From Clitoria ternatea (taxonomy: Eukaryota > Streptophyta > Magnoliopsida > Fabales > Fabaceae): a stretch of DNA of 64,000 nucleotides. The stretch spans positions 92,512,001 through 92,576,000 of the forward strand of contig CM075676.1 in assembly GCA_037962975.1 (NCBI GenBank), in the 5' to 3' direction. Positions within the stretch are counted from its first letter, which is position 1, and every line of letters begins with the position of its first letter. The notes below the pieces were generated by a model, which was not told the origin of the DNA, searched no databases, and saw nothing but the letters and a program-made list of their open reading frames with translations. Both the position numbers and the translations under genes were made by a program. Shown here one piece after another: positions 32,641 to 46,433 of this stretch.

Positions 32641-35600
32641 TCAATGAGACTGCACTTCTGAGTGTGTAGAAGACTCAGTGAACCCTCCACAAACATTGCC
32701 ACGGCACAGAGGGCATACACTGTAAAAAGGGAAGAAGAGCAAGTGGTTATTTATAAAATGGAAAAAGAATGAGAAAAAGAAAATGGCAAGTTTTGGTTAT
32801 ATTGACAATACCCATGTATTTCTTTAAGCCACTTATCAACACATGACATATGATACTCATGGTTGCAAGGAAGAACTCGTATTTGGTCCCCTTCTTCATA
32901 CTCCGCCAGACATATGTAACATCTACCAAATTGATAATTAAATTTTATTAACTGGGGAAAAGAACATCTTTGGACAGCTAAAAAACATCTCAATAATAAC
33001 TTTCATGTAAAGCATTCAAGGCCATAACAAACACTCATGACCACACTGACATAGACTTGAATGTTTTTATGTTCATTAAATGTGTTCACATTTTCATTTA
33101 ATGTTTTCTTTATGAAGTAATTTAGAGAATTAGTAGGAAAAAATCATATGAGAATATAACATTACTATAAAACATCATAAGCAGCAACTAACAAACCATA
33201 ACCAGTGGCAAATATTAGGACTTAGGAGACTTACTGTTCAGCATCATTGCCTCCATCAGCTGCATCAACCTTTTTGTGAGATTTCAGAGGGAAGGAGTCA
33301 ACAATTGATTCTGGTGCAGGGAGTGAGACCATGGATAGAGACAATGATACAGGTTGCCGATGGATTTCATCTAAAACCTATACAGAAAGAAACATGGTGC
33401 CATGTGAATTGGATTTGGACCACATATCTGATTCTCATAGTCCAATAGCAAAGCACAGAACCCATTTTGGGCCTAATAATTACAGATCTAAAGAGTCACA
33501 TTTCAGGTCTTCAGAAGAAAAAAAAATATTCAAATCTGTTATGATATATCAAGAAAACCAGAATTCATTATGCACAAAACATCTACACCTAACATAATAA
33601 CACATGCCAACAGCCAACCATCATTTCATGATCAGAGCAGCCTTCAATTACAGGATATTGGTTTTCCATTTAAGGTACCTTTGTTTTTAAGACACTTTGA
33701 AATATAAAGAATCACAGCTAGCACTTTACATCTAAGTAGATGTAAAGAAATTATTACAGGAGAATTATGACAGAAAATCAAAAAGCAGGGATAAAAAGTT
33801 AGAATATGAACCCCATCTTGGAGGGGTGAGTATTATGATATCCCAAACAAGCCTGGGTGTTCATGATGACAAGAACCAAAGCAAATTTTTTTAGAATATA
33901 GAACAGCATAAGACTTTGAATAGTTCAATTGTTTATTCTATGGGACGTTTCATAGTATTCATTCTCAATTTACAGAACAGGGGAAAGTGTATATTCCATC
34001 CTAAGAAGTCCTCAACACAAAGCTAGATTAAGAGGATGCGCATTCAATAAAGAAAAACTATTGTGACATTTTTGCACCACAAATCTCTCACAGACCTCCA
34101 TAAGGAGTAAGAATTTTTTATCACTAGACAGAAATTGCATGATAAAAGCAGTCCGATATTATATTTAGAAATGACATAACTTAAACATTAAATCAAAAAT
34201 CAGATAATCTGAATTAATAGGAAGGATGACATTGTAGAAAAGAGGCCAAAAAGATGAAACACATGCATCAGAGCATCTTCAGTCAGAATGCTCTTATCCA
34301 ATTAAGCACACACACTACCCTGGCAATGGTGTCATAGTTAGATTTCACCAACTGAAACTCAACAATAAATAACCTGGTTCAAACTAAATGCATACAAAGA
34401 TAAAGCCAAAAATTAAGATGCATGAAATTTAAACTTTGCATGAAAAATGTTGGACAAGGGTGGAAAGCTAAATTGAACTAAAGCTATAAGCATACAAAAA
34501 ATATGACATTTGAGAGAAGGTTCAAACCTCAAACAGAGCCTCAGCCAGCATGACTATTCTTGAAATACTTGCTCGAGTGCTGGATTCCTCAGTCATTGGG
34601 GAAGACTCACATGAGCACATACCATCTGCATGGAGTCCCAATGGACATGAAGAATTCCACCGACCAATCTCATCAAAACTGCCACGAAGTCTTTCCCAGA
34701 TCTACAAAAGATAATTAAACAATTTATAACATGAAAGGGATCACAAACCCAGTTAACAAATGCATTCTATACTCCAAATTTTCAGAATCACCTCAGATCT
34801 TGAGTGCCTCAATCTGTGAATTCTACTGCCCATATATCCAGAAGTACCTCCAACCCCATCATTTGACAAATCACCACTAAAATCAACTACCCATCGATCT
34901 TGAGATCCTGGATCATCGGCACCTCCAGTGGAGAAGAGAATGGTTGGAGAGTCACCAAGCCTTCTAGAACTCCGTCGTGAAAAAGCATCCCAAAATAATC
35001 TTCTACCGTTTCTTCTGGCATCGTGATCATTGGCATCTGCATTGCTTCCAGACAAAATGTTTGAAGATATTGTGACGACATCAACTTGAAGCACACTATC
35101 ATTTCCCTGCCCTCTTTCCCGATTGGACACAAGAATACCTAAACCTGATGGCATTGTATCACGATGAAGCTCACCTTCTGGCACTTGAGAAGTAGCTGCT
35201 AGGTTGGCAACTTGAGCAACAGGATTGGAAGGATTCTGGATAGATATGAATGCACCAGTGTGATTCTCAGCAGAAATTTCACCAGAACTGGGATTCCCAT
35301 GCTCTTGAGGAGTTGAGCTTCTTGGGCGCGTTGCCTCGTTAGAGATTTGAGAGATGCCACTAACCACTGGATCAGCAACATGATTGACTGCATCCTTGTT
35401 AGCAGAAACATTTACAGAGACTGGATCTGAAGACTGCTGTTCTACAAATGAAGTACTAGCTGCGTTGCTATTATCACTATGACCACTACGATCAGCACTT
35501 ACCTGATAAGGAGGGACTAGCTCCTTACGTTCAGACAAGCACTTCCTTTGATCATATGTTGCAATATTTCTGGATGAACCTTCAACAGTAGTATTTCTGT

Positions 35601-36811
35601 GGAACTCGGTTCTCGTGTCAGATGAGGTTGCAGTTTCAGCATGTGGGATGGAGCCAATTCTATCTTCTGTACATGATAAAGACGATTCCTCAGTGACTTT
35701 CTGAATTTCACCATCAAAATCTCTTGCTGAATCAACCTGAAGTTCAGATGAATGTTCTTCCATCTAAAAACAAAATACAAGAGTGTCACTTCCTGAATCA
35801 ATCACTCTCCGAGTATTTAACAATCATCCCCAAAATATAGCATGTGTAAGACCAGTTCAGTAAACATGGCTTGTGCATAAAATTTCAAGTCATACCAATT
35901 CTGCTTTCCTCGTGAGAGTAAATTAATAGATAGTGAGATGCATAAATTAATAGTGACCAGCATGCCTTTGAAAATTGAAATTTAGGTACATCAATAGAAA
36001 GTAAGGTCACTACTAGCCAGTGAATGGTGAAGGAGTCGAATCCAAAAACTTGTAACATTGACAATTTTAATTTTCCAAGATGTTAGAGAATCGCACGATT
36101 TTCATAATCAATCAATCACCTTCGGAATACATTAAGAAAATGCAAATTTCCATCTTCCTAACAAATGATGATATTGATACCATAGACATCAGCAGGTAAT
36201 TTCATCGATTAAGCTCATATCAAACCGTAGTAATCAATTGGCAAATTATCAGATTCTAAAAACTCCAACAACTATGATAATCACCACACGACATAAACTA
36301 CGAACAAGTTCATGCATAGAAGGTGATCTAACACAATCAATTCTTTAAAAAAAAACAACTGAAAAAAAATCAACTAGCTTATCAAAAGCGTAGACTTTTA
36401 CAAAATACCTATCCATAAGTCAAGCTCAATTGATTGGCCCTTTGAAAAACTAAATTTGCGCATCAATTTTACAACCACACCCTCCCAAAAAAAGATAGCT
36501 AGCAGATTTAAAACCAGCATGCCACAGATGCTTTACTTTTGTCCCTGTGAATAAAAAGGGGATCGGGTGGATCAATCCCAGATGAAAAAAACAGACAAAA
36601 GATAAAAAAAAATGAATTGAAAAAGTGACGCTGAATGGGAAAAACGAAAAGGGTATCAAGGAAATAGGGTGTAATAAGGGATTTGGGAAGGAGAGGGTAC
36701 CTGATGGATGGAGCGAGAGGTGGAGGTGCCACATAGAAGAGAAGAAAGTGTGAATCGGTTGACCCTGGGAGTTGAAGGGCGAGACCCAAGTCGACTAGAG
36801 GATGAACCCAT
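32641..36811 (-). CDS. RING-H2 E3 ubiquitin ligase, six exons, 529 aa
   Basis: In transcript order the exons are 36811-36701, 35763-34792, 34701-34528, 33377-33235, 32922-32812 and 32719-32641 (1590 nt, one frame, GT-AG introns). The protein starts MGSSSSRLGS, a good N-myristoylation context (Gly2, Ser at position 6), suggesting membrane attachment. A long Ser/Asn-rich, probably disordered region follows (about 40-330), with a conserved block RRLFWDAFSRRSSRRLGD. Then comes an E-I-W-E-R-L-R segment and, at the C-terminus, a RING-H2 domain (about 468-508) with CYICLAEYEEGDQIRVLPCN, HEYHMSC and CPLC, i.e. Cys3-His2-Cys3 with all eight ligands. The RING spans the last two introns. The expected role is transfer of ubiquitin from an E2 to an unknown substrate. 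The start codon lies 30-80 bp from a (CACAA)n repeat in the 5' flank. All parts look intact. Confidence 0.92.
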
Positions 36812-36847
36812 GCTTGATGTATTAGAGAGAGAAGAGAAGATGAGAGG

Positions 36848-36895
36848 CACACAACACAGCACAGCACAGCACAACACAACACAACACAACACAAG
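36848..36895. repeat. Pentanucleotide microsatellite (CACAG/CACAA)n
   Basis: About nine consecutive 5-bp units, first CACAG then CACAA (TTGTG/CTGTG on the gene strand). It lies 40-85 bp upstream of the RING-H2 start codon, so probably in its 5' UTR or core promoter. Confidence 0.9.
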
Positions 36896-36899
36896 TAGC

Positions 36900-38130
36900 T
36901 ATAGCTAAGATGTGGATGCTTGCTATTGCTGTTGCTAATTCTTATTGCTTGATGACAATGGAAAGCATACCAACTTGGAGCTTTTCTTCATTTTCAATTA
37001 TTTCCTAACTTTGAGGCAACCATTCCAAACATTGCCTCCCTCGTTTTCTTTTTCTTAATTAATTGAGTGATTGGTCCTTTAAAATTATTAGATTTTGGAA
37101 ATAATTCCTATATAAAAATTGTTAAGTTTTTAAAAAAATTCTTTATATTTTAACGAAAAATGTTAAATGTTAATGTCACTAACACAAAATGTTTGTGTAC
37201 TAAAATGTTGTCAAATTAATTGTTAAATGTTATGTTAGTATTTTTTTTTTTTGTCATACTACACCTTAAAGCATGGTGGTCAGTATATATCGGATTATTA
37301 TTATTTACGCATGGTATATTTAAGTATAAAAGTTGGATTATATTAGATAATTAATTATCATATTATGTGTTATGTAAATAGGCAACATATTTGTCGCTTT
37401 AGAAAATACTGAGAATGAGATATAAAGGGGATCTTGAAGTTACCTTTTATGTAGATTTGTTTATGAATGAATTTTGATTAAAAGTTAGGTAAATGTTATG
37501 TGTATAAACAATGATTGGTTGAGTTTAGAAGTATCATAACATGATAAAAGTGTATGAACAATGAGTTTATAAAAGTTCACCGTGACGATAAACATATATT
37601 ATTTGATAAATGTTAAGTTAGAATTTTTACTTATATTGATGTAAACTATAAATTTACTATTATTTGATATATGATTGATTTACCATTACTAGATTCAAGT
37701 CATAATGAAAATATAAATGTAATATAGATAAAGAAGTTTTCTTCAAATATAAATATTGATATTTCTTACTAAGGTCACTAATATGATTATCAAAAGTTTC
37801 ATCTACTTATAATGATGCTATGAAGTATTTGTTAACACATAAAATACTTTATTATATGTTAGATCATTGTTCTTTATGTTGATATTATCATGTTTGTATG
37901 GAAGTAATTGAAGGCTCTAGAAGAGCTTATGTACTATTATTAAAATGAACGGAAAAAAATATTGGTTGATAACATTGAAGTTGTGAAAATTTGAAACATG
38001 TCCTCTTAAGAAATGTTGAATATTTTAATTTTACGAGACTTATCTCAAACAAAAGATGTATATAAGAAAAGATTATTTGCAGATTCCTATCATTTGTAGT
38101 ATATACAAAATAGTAAGTACAATTGAATTA
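36900..38130. other. AT-rich intergenic, possibly the 5' part of a decayed copia element
   Basis: Upstream region of the RING-H2 gene followed by strongly AT-rich sequence. No frame is readable, but a recognisable copia GAG-pre-integrase remnant begins just downstream, so part of this may be eroded retroelement. Confidence 0.4.
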
Positions 38131-38139
38131 CAAACCATT

Positions 38140-40450
38140 ATAAATCAAAAGTTCACAAATGATAATTTTATTGTTTGTTTGACATGACGAGTTAAACCAT
38201 CCTGGGTTGATTTTAATGCAAAAATAATTTAAAATCCATGTGAATTTCATCAAAGAACCAAAAGATTCTTCAAGTTTTATAAATTCTCATACAATGCTAA
38301 TTCCTTAAAAAAGTTAATTGTTTAATTTTCACGCATAAATTGAAAATAAATCTCTCATATTGTATGACAAGAAAATAGTTATTGGCAAATGTATTCACCA
38401 TGTAAATTATTTAAGTATTTTAGAGTTTAAATTGATACATTGTCTAAGTGGTCACGCACACACATAACTAGAAGTTTGTGAGATTTCTTGCTCACTTAAT
38501 CAACTAAGAGCCTTGAATTTCAATGAGTATACATAAATATCTTGTAACATTATAATTGAGGACATGCATTTGTACATGTAGCATTACTTATTTTGCACTA
38601 AGTCAGTAAATTATTATATGAAATTTTCTCTTACAAATGATTTTAGTCAGGAGCCAAAAAATTTCCATCTAATAAGTGCTAAAAGTGAAAATTATACAAT
38701 ATCACTCCACCACATTACACTAAGATGGATTCTCAAAAGACATTAAAAATATATGTATGTTATAAATCTCCTTAGATAATAATATTATTGATAAGAAAAT
38801 TATTTATAAATCAATTTTTCAATAAATAAGTTTATCCAATAGTAGGGGAAATGTATTAATGAAAGTAGTTGAAAATGAATACGATTTTCATACTTCCTCA
38901 TACAAAAGTAAAACTACGTAAACCAAAAGTTCAAATGATAATTCATTTGCAAAAAGGATAAATTTAACAAGGAAATGACTAAACTTTATTTCACCAATTG
39001 TTAAAATTTCACTTAAATTGATGTCCCTATTGGACAATTTATTATGTTTGAAACAACATGAAATATGACAAAACTATCAATCCACACGTTGAAAATTCTC
39101 TACAAGGAAATGAGTTAAAATCAAAAAGGTCTCGTAAAGGATGTGGTAACTCTTGAAGAGTACCCATCAATAACTCAAAGAGTTATTAGACATTGCATTA
39201 TATATATATATATACACACACACAATGTCCTGGAAGAACATAAGTACCTAAATTTATAAAAATATAAAGAAAATCTTGAGAAATTATGTCAAATGTGGAA
39301 TCAAAATAAAGTCAATGTTGATGATATTTTTGTATATACAACACACGGTATGAATGATTAAAGAATGCAGGTCAAAAGTATATAATGACCCTATTTGTCC
39401 ATGTATTTTTATGAAATGATCTAACAAGTAATTTGTTATAATTATTAAATATTATTATAACCCTTGAAAAGCTTCCAAATGTTGTAAATTGTTTAAAGAA
39501 ATAATTTGAAAATAAAGTTTTGTATTGAATTACAACTAGAATATTTAAAAGAAGAAATCTTAATACACCAAAAGGTTATACAATAAAAGGTGTTAAAGTA
39601 GTTCTATATGGGCAAATCAATTTCATTAAACAGTCTAATGGTTGTAAGGTCACTTAAGATGAACAAATATCATTTTAAAGCTTAAGAGAAAGATGAAGAA
39701 TTACCTCGTTTTCAAGTACCACATCTTGGTGTCATTGGTGTATTAATGTATCTTGCTAGTCATACACAATCTGATATATCATTTGTTGTTAATTTGTTAA
39801 CAAGATATGGTTCTTTACTTACAAGAAGACATCAGAATGAGATTAAGTGTATACTTCACTACCATTAAAAGTATAATGGACATGAGTTTATTTTTTCCAA
39901 ATATATCTAAGATAAACCTCTTTGGTTATGTAGATGTGGGCTATTTGTCTAACCCTTATAATGGTCAATCACAAACAAGACACTTTTTCACATGTGGGGC
40001 GCAACGATTTCATGACAGTTTATAAAACAAACTATAACAACCACTTTTTCAAATCATGCAGAAACTTTGACATTACATGGGACAATTCTAGAATGTGTGT
40101 GAAATTGAAATATATGATTCAACATGTGCAAGAATGTTGTGGTTTTATCATACACAAAAATGACCAATAATTTTATATGAAGATAACATTATATGTCTCT
40201 CTTAATTAAAGAATGGTATATTAAAGGTGATAGAACAAAACATATTTCACCCATATAATCTTATAAAGAATGATGATGTATATGTGTAATAAGTCCGCTT
40301 ATGTGAAAATCTATATGTTATTTTCACAAAATCATTACCATTCAAAGTTTGAATACTAATAAAAAAGACTGATTTTCGTTGTTTTAGATACAAATGTTTG
40401 AATAAGGGGGAGAAATGAATATATTTTGCACTTCTTTTTTTTTGTTATCA
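38140..40450 (+). mobile_element. Decayed Ty1-copia retrotransposon
   Basis: Broken pieces appear in pol order: a GAG-pre-integrase-like 'LNHPGLILM' near 38190; RT remnants 'NKVNVDDIFVYTT' near 39310, 'NDPICPCIFMK' near 39383 and 'LEKLPNVVNCLKK' near 39463; then the RT/RNase H junction 'PHLGVIGVLMYLASHTQSDI' near 39725 and RNase H 'SNHAETLTLHGTILECV' near 40057. Many stops and shifts separate them. A purine run AAGGGGGAG (about 40403) fits a polypurine tract and is followed by a 'CCACTAAG-TTTTTCAAACAAGG-TTTTTAATGAG' LTR-type block. It is dead and old. The 3' LTR boundary could not be fixed. Confidence 0.75.
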
Positions 40451-41548
40451 TTATTCCACTAAGTTTTTCAAACAAGGTTTTTAATGAGACATTATTGATT
40501 TACTAAGCATAGTAAGGAATGATGTGTTCTTTTTTCATTCACTATTTTTTTACATAATTTTTACATGTAAGATTTAAACAAGACACATTATGAAATCATA
40601 GACATATAAAGAAAGTATTATGAATATTATATATAGATGTATAGAGTAATTTAGAACTTTTTTAAAAGACTATAATAATAACCCAATTTTAGACTCATCT
40701 TATTATATATATATATATGATATATAAACATAAATACATATAATATTAAATATACAAATAATATTAATTTCTCTCATTCTCTATTCTTTTGTTATTCTCT
40801 TTTTCCCTATCTTTTTGTAATATATAGAATCTATAATGAGTTATATAATTATCGAGAGTAAGGAAGGATGTGCTTTTTATTGGTATAATAAAGCTGGATA
40901 AAATAATTATAAATTTTTTGTTGCCAAAATTTAATTATGATTTAAAAATTATAAAACCTCCTTACTACTAGGTAACTGGGAGGGAAACAAAAATAGCCAA
41001 CCGACATTGGCAAAAGACAGTTTGAAAAATCATAAAATGAAATCCATAGCAAGTGAAATTCTACTCTGTTTTTTTTGTTTTCTTTTGTAAAATAAGATTT
41101 TTAGGAGTGGTGGGAAATATTGATAGATGGATGATGATAAACAGTTATCAAACCACAAATTTAAAAAGTATTTGGAGAAAAACAACACAAAACCATTTAA
41201 GTAACGTGTATCCGATACACAATTGACTTTTCCATTAACCACAAACAAAGCATTTGTTTGTCACTTTATTTAAATTTGGTACAACGTCATAATTAACAAG
41301 AAACGTAACCCAAACCCTCTCTTTTTTATTTTTAATCTTTTTACTCATTCACGGTTCTTTACTTCTTCATTGATAAGAAACGTTTCACGGCTCAACTTAC
41401 CCCTCGAGGATCAACCTGGATGGTCATTGTCAAGTTATGCGTGTATATAAAAACTTAATCACCAAGAAAAAATAATAACAACAATTTGTAACTCACTGTT
41501 TCTTTTTTTAATTATTCTAGATCCGATAGTAAAGTAATCAATTATGGA
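40451..41548. other. AT-rich sequence, probably including the eroded copia 3' LTR
   Basis: It follows the copia polypurine tract. It includes an (AT)n run near 40704-40722. No gene. Confidence 0.4.
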
Positions 41549-41913
41549 TAGTGTTATTAAAATCAGACCGGTGATTGAACCGGTTAAGTTAATGGATTAA
41601 TGATCGAATTAGTTAAATAGTTGGTTGAACTAGTTAACTCGGTCTATTTAAAAAAAATAAAATTTAATCTAAATAATTTAATTGTTTCACACTTCAAAAT
41701 TTCAAAATCAAACATATAATAATAAGTACCTAATAAAAAACAGAATTTTAAAAAATCATTTTCTGCACTGGTTAACCAATTCAATCAGGTCAATTGGGTC
41801 ATCAATTTTGAGCAAAACCGACCAGCTTAATAATTCTATATCGAGTCGCTTGCATAAACCATTCCAATAACCTATTTGAACCGGTTACTGATCCGAACTA
41901 GTTTTTGTAACTA
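41549..41913. mobile_element. Possible ~365-bp MITE with imperfect TIRs
   Basis: The left end TAGTGTTATTAAAATCAGAC...CCGGTGATTGAACCGGTTAA and the reverse complement of the right end TAGTTACAAAAACTAGTTCG...AACCGGTTCAAATA share position-matched blocks including AACCGGTT. Similar 'ACCGGTGATTGAACCGGT' repeats are common in legume genomes. A convincing TSD was not found. Confidence 0.4.
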
Positions 41914-42188
41914 TGATTATCAATTCATTTCAACTAAACCAATAAGTGAATTGATATTATTAAAGAGTAAAAATAAATTAGTGATTTGGACACTTCACAA
42001 CTCATTCAGACTAATCCTAATCCGATTAGTTTTTAATAACAATAATTTTTCATGTGAAATTTTATTTATTTGTAATACTTTTGGGTCAACATGTTATCCA
42101 TAAAATAATTTCTTCTAACATTAATATGAAAAGACTAAAAACTCACTATTATCAAAGGTATTGTGCTCTTTTTTTATCCGTCTACTTT
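41914..42188. other. AT-rich sequence left of the old LTR
   Basis: No gene or repeat was recognised. Confidence 0.4.
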
Positions 42189-42798
42189 TGTAACATCTTA
42201 AAAATTGATAAAAATATTTAATTGAGAGGAATAAATAAGGAATAATTATGCATAAATTAACTTATGCCCTAAAAAGTTGGAAATAATTAAATTGATAATT
42301 TTTATGACCATCAATAATTTATTATTGCTTTAAAAGTTGAATTATGACCCGATTAAAATATAGGTGTCAGACCAAGTATCTCCTATTGAGATGATGTTGG
42401 TCAGGGTGATAGACGATGATATCAGGAATCTGAATGTGCATTCAGAATAATTTTTGGATAAAGTATTGGGTTCGAACAAAAACCTTCTCTTTTCTCTTAT
42501 TTTCCCACTACTCTATCCCTCTCAATACACTTTCATTTCTTCTTCTACTTCTTCCTCTTCTCTTCCTCTTAAAAACCCAAAGTGGGTGTGCCTCCTTCTC
42601 TTCCCCATTTTCATTTTCTCCTTCAAGCAAGGAGAAGATTGTGGTGTAGAGCTCTCATCTCTTTCTCCTATCCATTTTCATCACACTCTCTCACTCTCTT
42701 AGGGGTTCTTGCTCTTTAGATTGAGGTAAACTTTCTCTTTTATTTTTATGAGCTTTAAGCTCTAGGTTATGGATTTTGGGAGTGTTGCATGAAAAGGG

Positions 42799-44067
42799 TG
42801 TTGGTGTATGCACTACGAGCTATTAATGTATCAATTTTAAGTTATCAATAAAATTAGTATTTTTAGTTTTAGACTAATGCTATTTATCCTGGAATAATAG
42901 GTCATATGAGAATTATTCCTAAAACGTCCCTAATCAAGTATTTACATGGGGACATGTAAATACATTAAGATTAGTGTGTGAATGTACTGATGATTTGATC
43001 TCACAAATCATGGATATATGATATCAAGTCTTTACACGGGTACACATTAAGAGTAATGTTGTACTGGACAGACCCACCATGAGAACGTTGCATAGATCGT
43101 TACATGAGTGTCATAAACGGTTCTCAATGTGATAATAGTATATAGTCCTTCGACCTGAAGTCACTACGATTCCTACATAAGGAGTTTATTGTTTTAATAC
43201 AATCAAACGTTATCTGTAATAAGATGACCGTAAAGATTGTGATTAGGCAATAGATAAATTATGCAGAGGGATGTGAGTGATGTAGATGGAATTTGTCTCT
43301 CCTATGTGACAGGAGTGATATCTATGGGCCACTTGATGGAGTGAGACTAATGAAATGCATGGCCATGCTAGGACGAATAAATATTAGATATTTATTCGAT
43401 AAAGTCTACTCTAGTATCAAGTAAAATGAATTGGGCCATACAAGGATGACGACGACCATGCCTTGGGCCCAATTAGATATCGTGACAAAAGGAATAGATA
43501 TATAAAATAATTATCACTTATAGGTCATGTCGATGATAAATAATATTCGGACATAATGATGTATTGCTAGATACCGCTCTTATTTTATATTAATAATAAA
43601 ATAGTTTATTATTAATATAACCGAATATTTTACCTATAGGGTCACACAAATAGAGTAAGCCCACCAGAGGATAGTTTTATTTTATTTTAGTTGGACTGAA
43701 AATAAAACTATTTGGGCCTAACTCATTTAGAATGAGTAAGGAGCCCAATGTTTAATGAGAGCTCAGGTCAAGACCTAAGCCTATATATAGAGCATGAGAT
43801 GCTCATAGGCTGTTGCTCAGAAATTGGATTACACTAAAATTCCGTACTAGCATTCGGATCGTTAGTTTTCTGGTAGGAGTGCTCGTGTGGACTCCTAAGG
43901 ACGAAGCTACAATTGCTTCGATCGAGGATCTTGTTCTGCGTCTATAAGAGGTAAACCCTAATTAAAAATTTTAATTTAGCATAATGCTTTGAGACATACG
44001 TGTTTGCAATTCTCTCTTGGGAATCCTTTGTATTTCCGCTGCCTGACCCTAATAGGATTCCCTAACA
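42799..44067 (+). mobile_element. Solo LTR, copia-like, 1269 bp
   Basis: TGTTGG...TAACA ends, flanked by AAGGG at 42794-42798 and 44068-44072. A TATA-like CTATATATAG lies at 43781-43790, followed by a leader-like stretch, so the orientation is plus. The end 'TCCGCTGCCTGACCC...CCCTAACA' resembles plant Ty1-copia LTR ends (inference). There is no interior domain. It is nested in the old 3.7-kb LTR. Confidence 0.85.
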
Positions 44068-44072
44068 AAGGG

Positions 44073-46433
44073 TATGGTTTAGAAGCCATACTAGACAAGC
44101 CCTGAGGTGGGGTGTGAGATTTTGGTGTGGTATTGTGTGTATGCATGTTGGTGCATGAAAATGGTGATGCATGGAGTGAAAAATGGTGAGTATAGATGAT
44201 GGTTGTTGGGTTTTGGTGAAACCCTAGCCTCTAGAATTAGGGAAAATAAGAAATATGAATGAATAGAGGTTTACCATGATGATTGGGTGATATTAATGAT
44301 GAAAATTGAGAATGGTGATGGGAAATAGTCATGCATGTGTAAAACCTTGATGATCTTAAGTCCAAAATGTATAATAATAAATATGAGCACCTAGACCAAG
44401 GTGTCTATGGTGGGATAATGAAATAAAAGTGATATTAGAGTGTAAGTGGCGTGTACACTAGTTAAACCAAAAATATTTAAATCTTGGTGGTTGAGATAGA
44501 AAGTAATTGTATATGGCATCTTATGTAATGTAGGAAACGACCCTATCGACAAAGCAGGACCTTCGAACCGCGTTGACTACTACTTCTCCTAAGGTAAGAG
44601 AGGGTAACATTCTCTAAATGCATGATTTCATCCATTATTGATTTATGTATGTCTACGTATGGGTGTGATTCCTTGTGTTATTTGGATGAAATATTATGTG
44701 TTGTGTATGAATTGCATGCATTTGAAAAGATTGAGGGTGTGGATGTGTAAAATAAAGCCTCTATGTGGATAATTATGATTTGAATGTATATGATGTATGA
44801 ACATCCATGATATGTGTGTGGAAGAAATTGATGAACCATGATTGCCACTAACAATTGATATAAATGAAATCCTATGGTGTGTGATGATGGTGATTGATAT
44901 GGATGTCGAAATCCACTAAGTAATGGTGGTAAGTGGAGTGGTACTTAGGATGTATAGTGTGAGAAATGCATTGATTGGCATTTGCATCCATGGTATATCA
45001 TAAGCTGTCTATGTGGAATGTTAGGGGTTCCAATAGGTGGGCATAGTGGGAAGGCGACCCAGTACACAGGTAATTTATGTTGTTCCCTAGTGATTTATTG
45101 GAATCATGAAGCTGTCCGTAGTTGGTGACGAGGCACCCTACGTGGCGGGTCCGGTGGGTGAGTGGCTCTATGGTGAGCAAGTATCCTCATGGTTACCAAT
45201 GGGAAACGACTCTCTCGATATGTGTACGGGAGGGGACCGTAACGCTTATGGTAGTTGTGGCCACGTTATTGAATCCGCAAGTCACAGGGCTACTAGTGCT
45301 ACAAGGGGGCGATAGCGGTTTGGTACCAGTAAAAGGTTGTGATTATGCATGCAAAAGTTGAACTATAAGTGTACACATTTACTACAGTAGGGGCATAGTA
45401 ACGAACCTATGCTTAATCCACACATTTTATGATATCGTATTCCCACAGTCGGATCCACATTAATCATTGATTCATTCGTGCATATGCATTAGCCATAAGA
45501 GCATTTGCATATAGCCGGTGATATACCGAGTATGTTAGTCTGCGAGAAAATAAAGAATTGAAGGGAATTATTGGTATGGTAAACTAACTTAAGTGAGTGG
45601 TTGTGATGATTAATAATGATGTTATTGATATGTTGAAGCATGTGGTATACTTATGATATGTGTTTTGTGAATATGTAAGTACATATTATCATAATGTATG
45701 GATTAATTCATTTGGTTTATGTTGCTCACCTCTTAGTTGCCATTTTTCAAAGGTTGATGTAGGTTCTCTTGGAAACCTAAGTCCTTTTGGAGGTGGAGCG
45801 TTTTGAAGGAAGGTAAATGTGGAAGTAGGAGCCTAGGGCCGTGACCAACAATATATGTAAATTTGACGTTTATATGTGTTGTAAAAAGCTTGCACCTTTT
45901 GGTTGACAAGACTATTGAGTTGAATTATGTGACCTTTTGAGTAGGTCTTATGAGAAAATTAGGCCTACATGACTTATATGACATATTATAACGATTTGGT
46001 CTTCTTAAATTAAGTTGATTGATGATAAAAATGAATCAATGATGATATATGCATGATGTATGTGTGAAATCGAGAAGTGGATACGCCATATTCCCATGTA
46101 TCGATGATTAACCCATATAGAGTATGTCAATAGGTTAAAATGTTCAATTGTAACTTGTGTGAATGTGTGACGATGGTCAAATAGGCTTCTATGCTAAATT
46201 GGTATGGTAGGTTGACCCAAAATACGCCTAAAGCGATAATCTTGTATATGATGATCTAGGATCAAAATTGATAAGTGAGACTTGGTGGAGTAAGCCCTAA
46301 ATAGTTATCTAAAAGTGCCTAAAATGATAATTTGAACCAACTTGCCAATCATGATTGATTGTGACCCCTTGAAATTTGAAAAACTTAGATTTTTTAGCAA
46401 AAGCTGATAAACTCGCCCAAGTGAGATGTTTCT
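44073..46433 (+). other. Middle segment of the old split LTR, no gene
   Basis: Non-coding. ORFs at 44998-45361 overlap on both strands and have no motifs. It is continuous with 42798 on the left and 59720 on the right once the insertions are removed. Confidence 0.6.

Noticed and set aside
33331..33597. 88-aa plus-strand ORF beginning MDRDNDTGCRW
   Set aside because: Antisense to exon 4 of the RING-H2 gene and its intron.
44998..45361. Overlapping ORFs on both strands
   Set aside because: They lie in the old LTR; codon content is not protein-like and both strands are open by composition.
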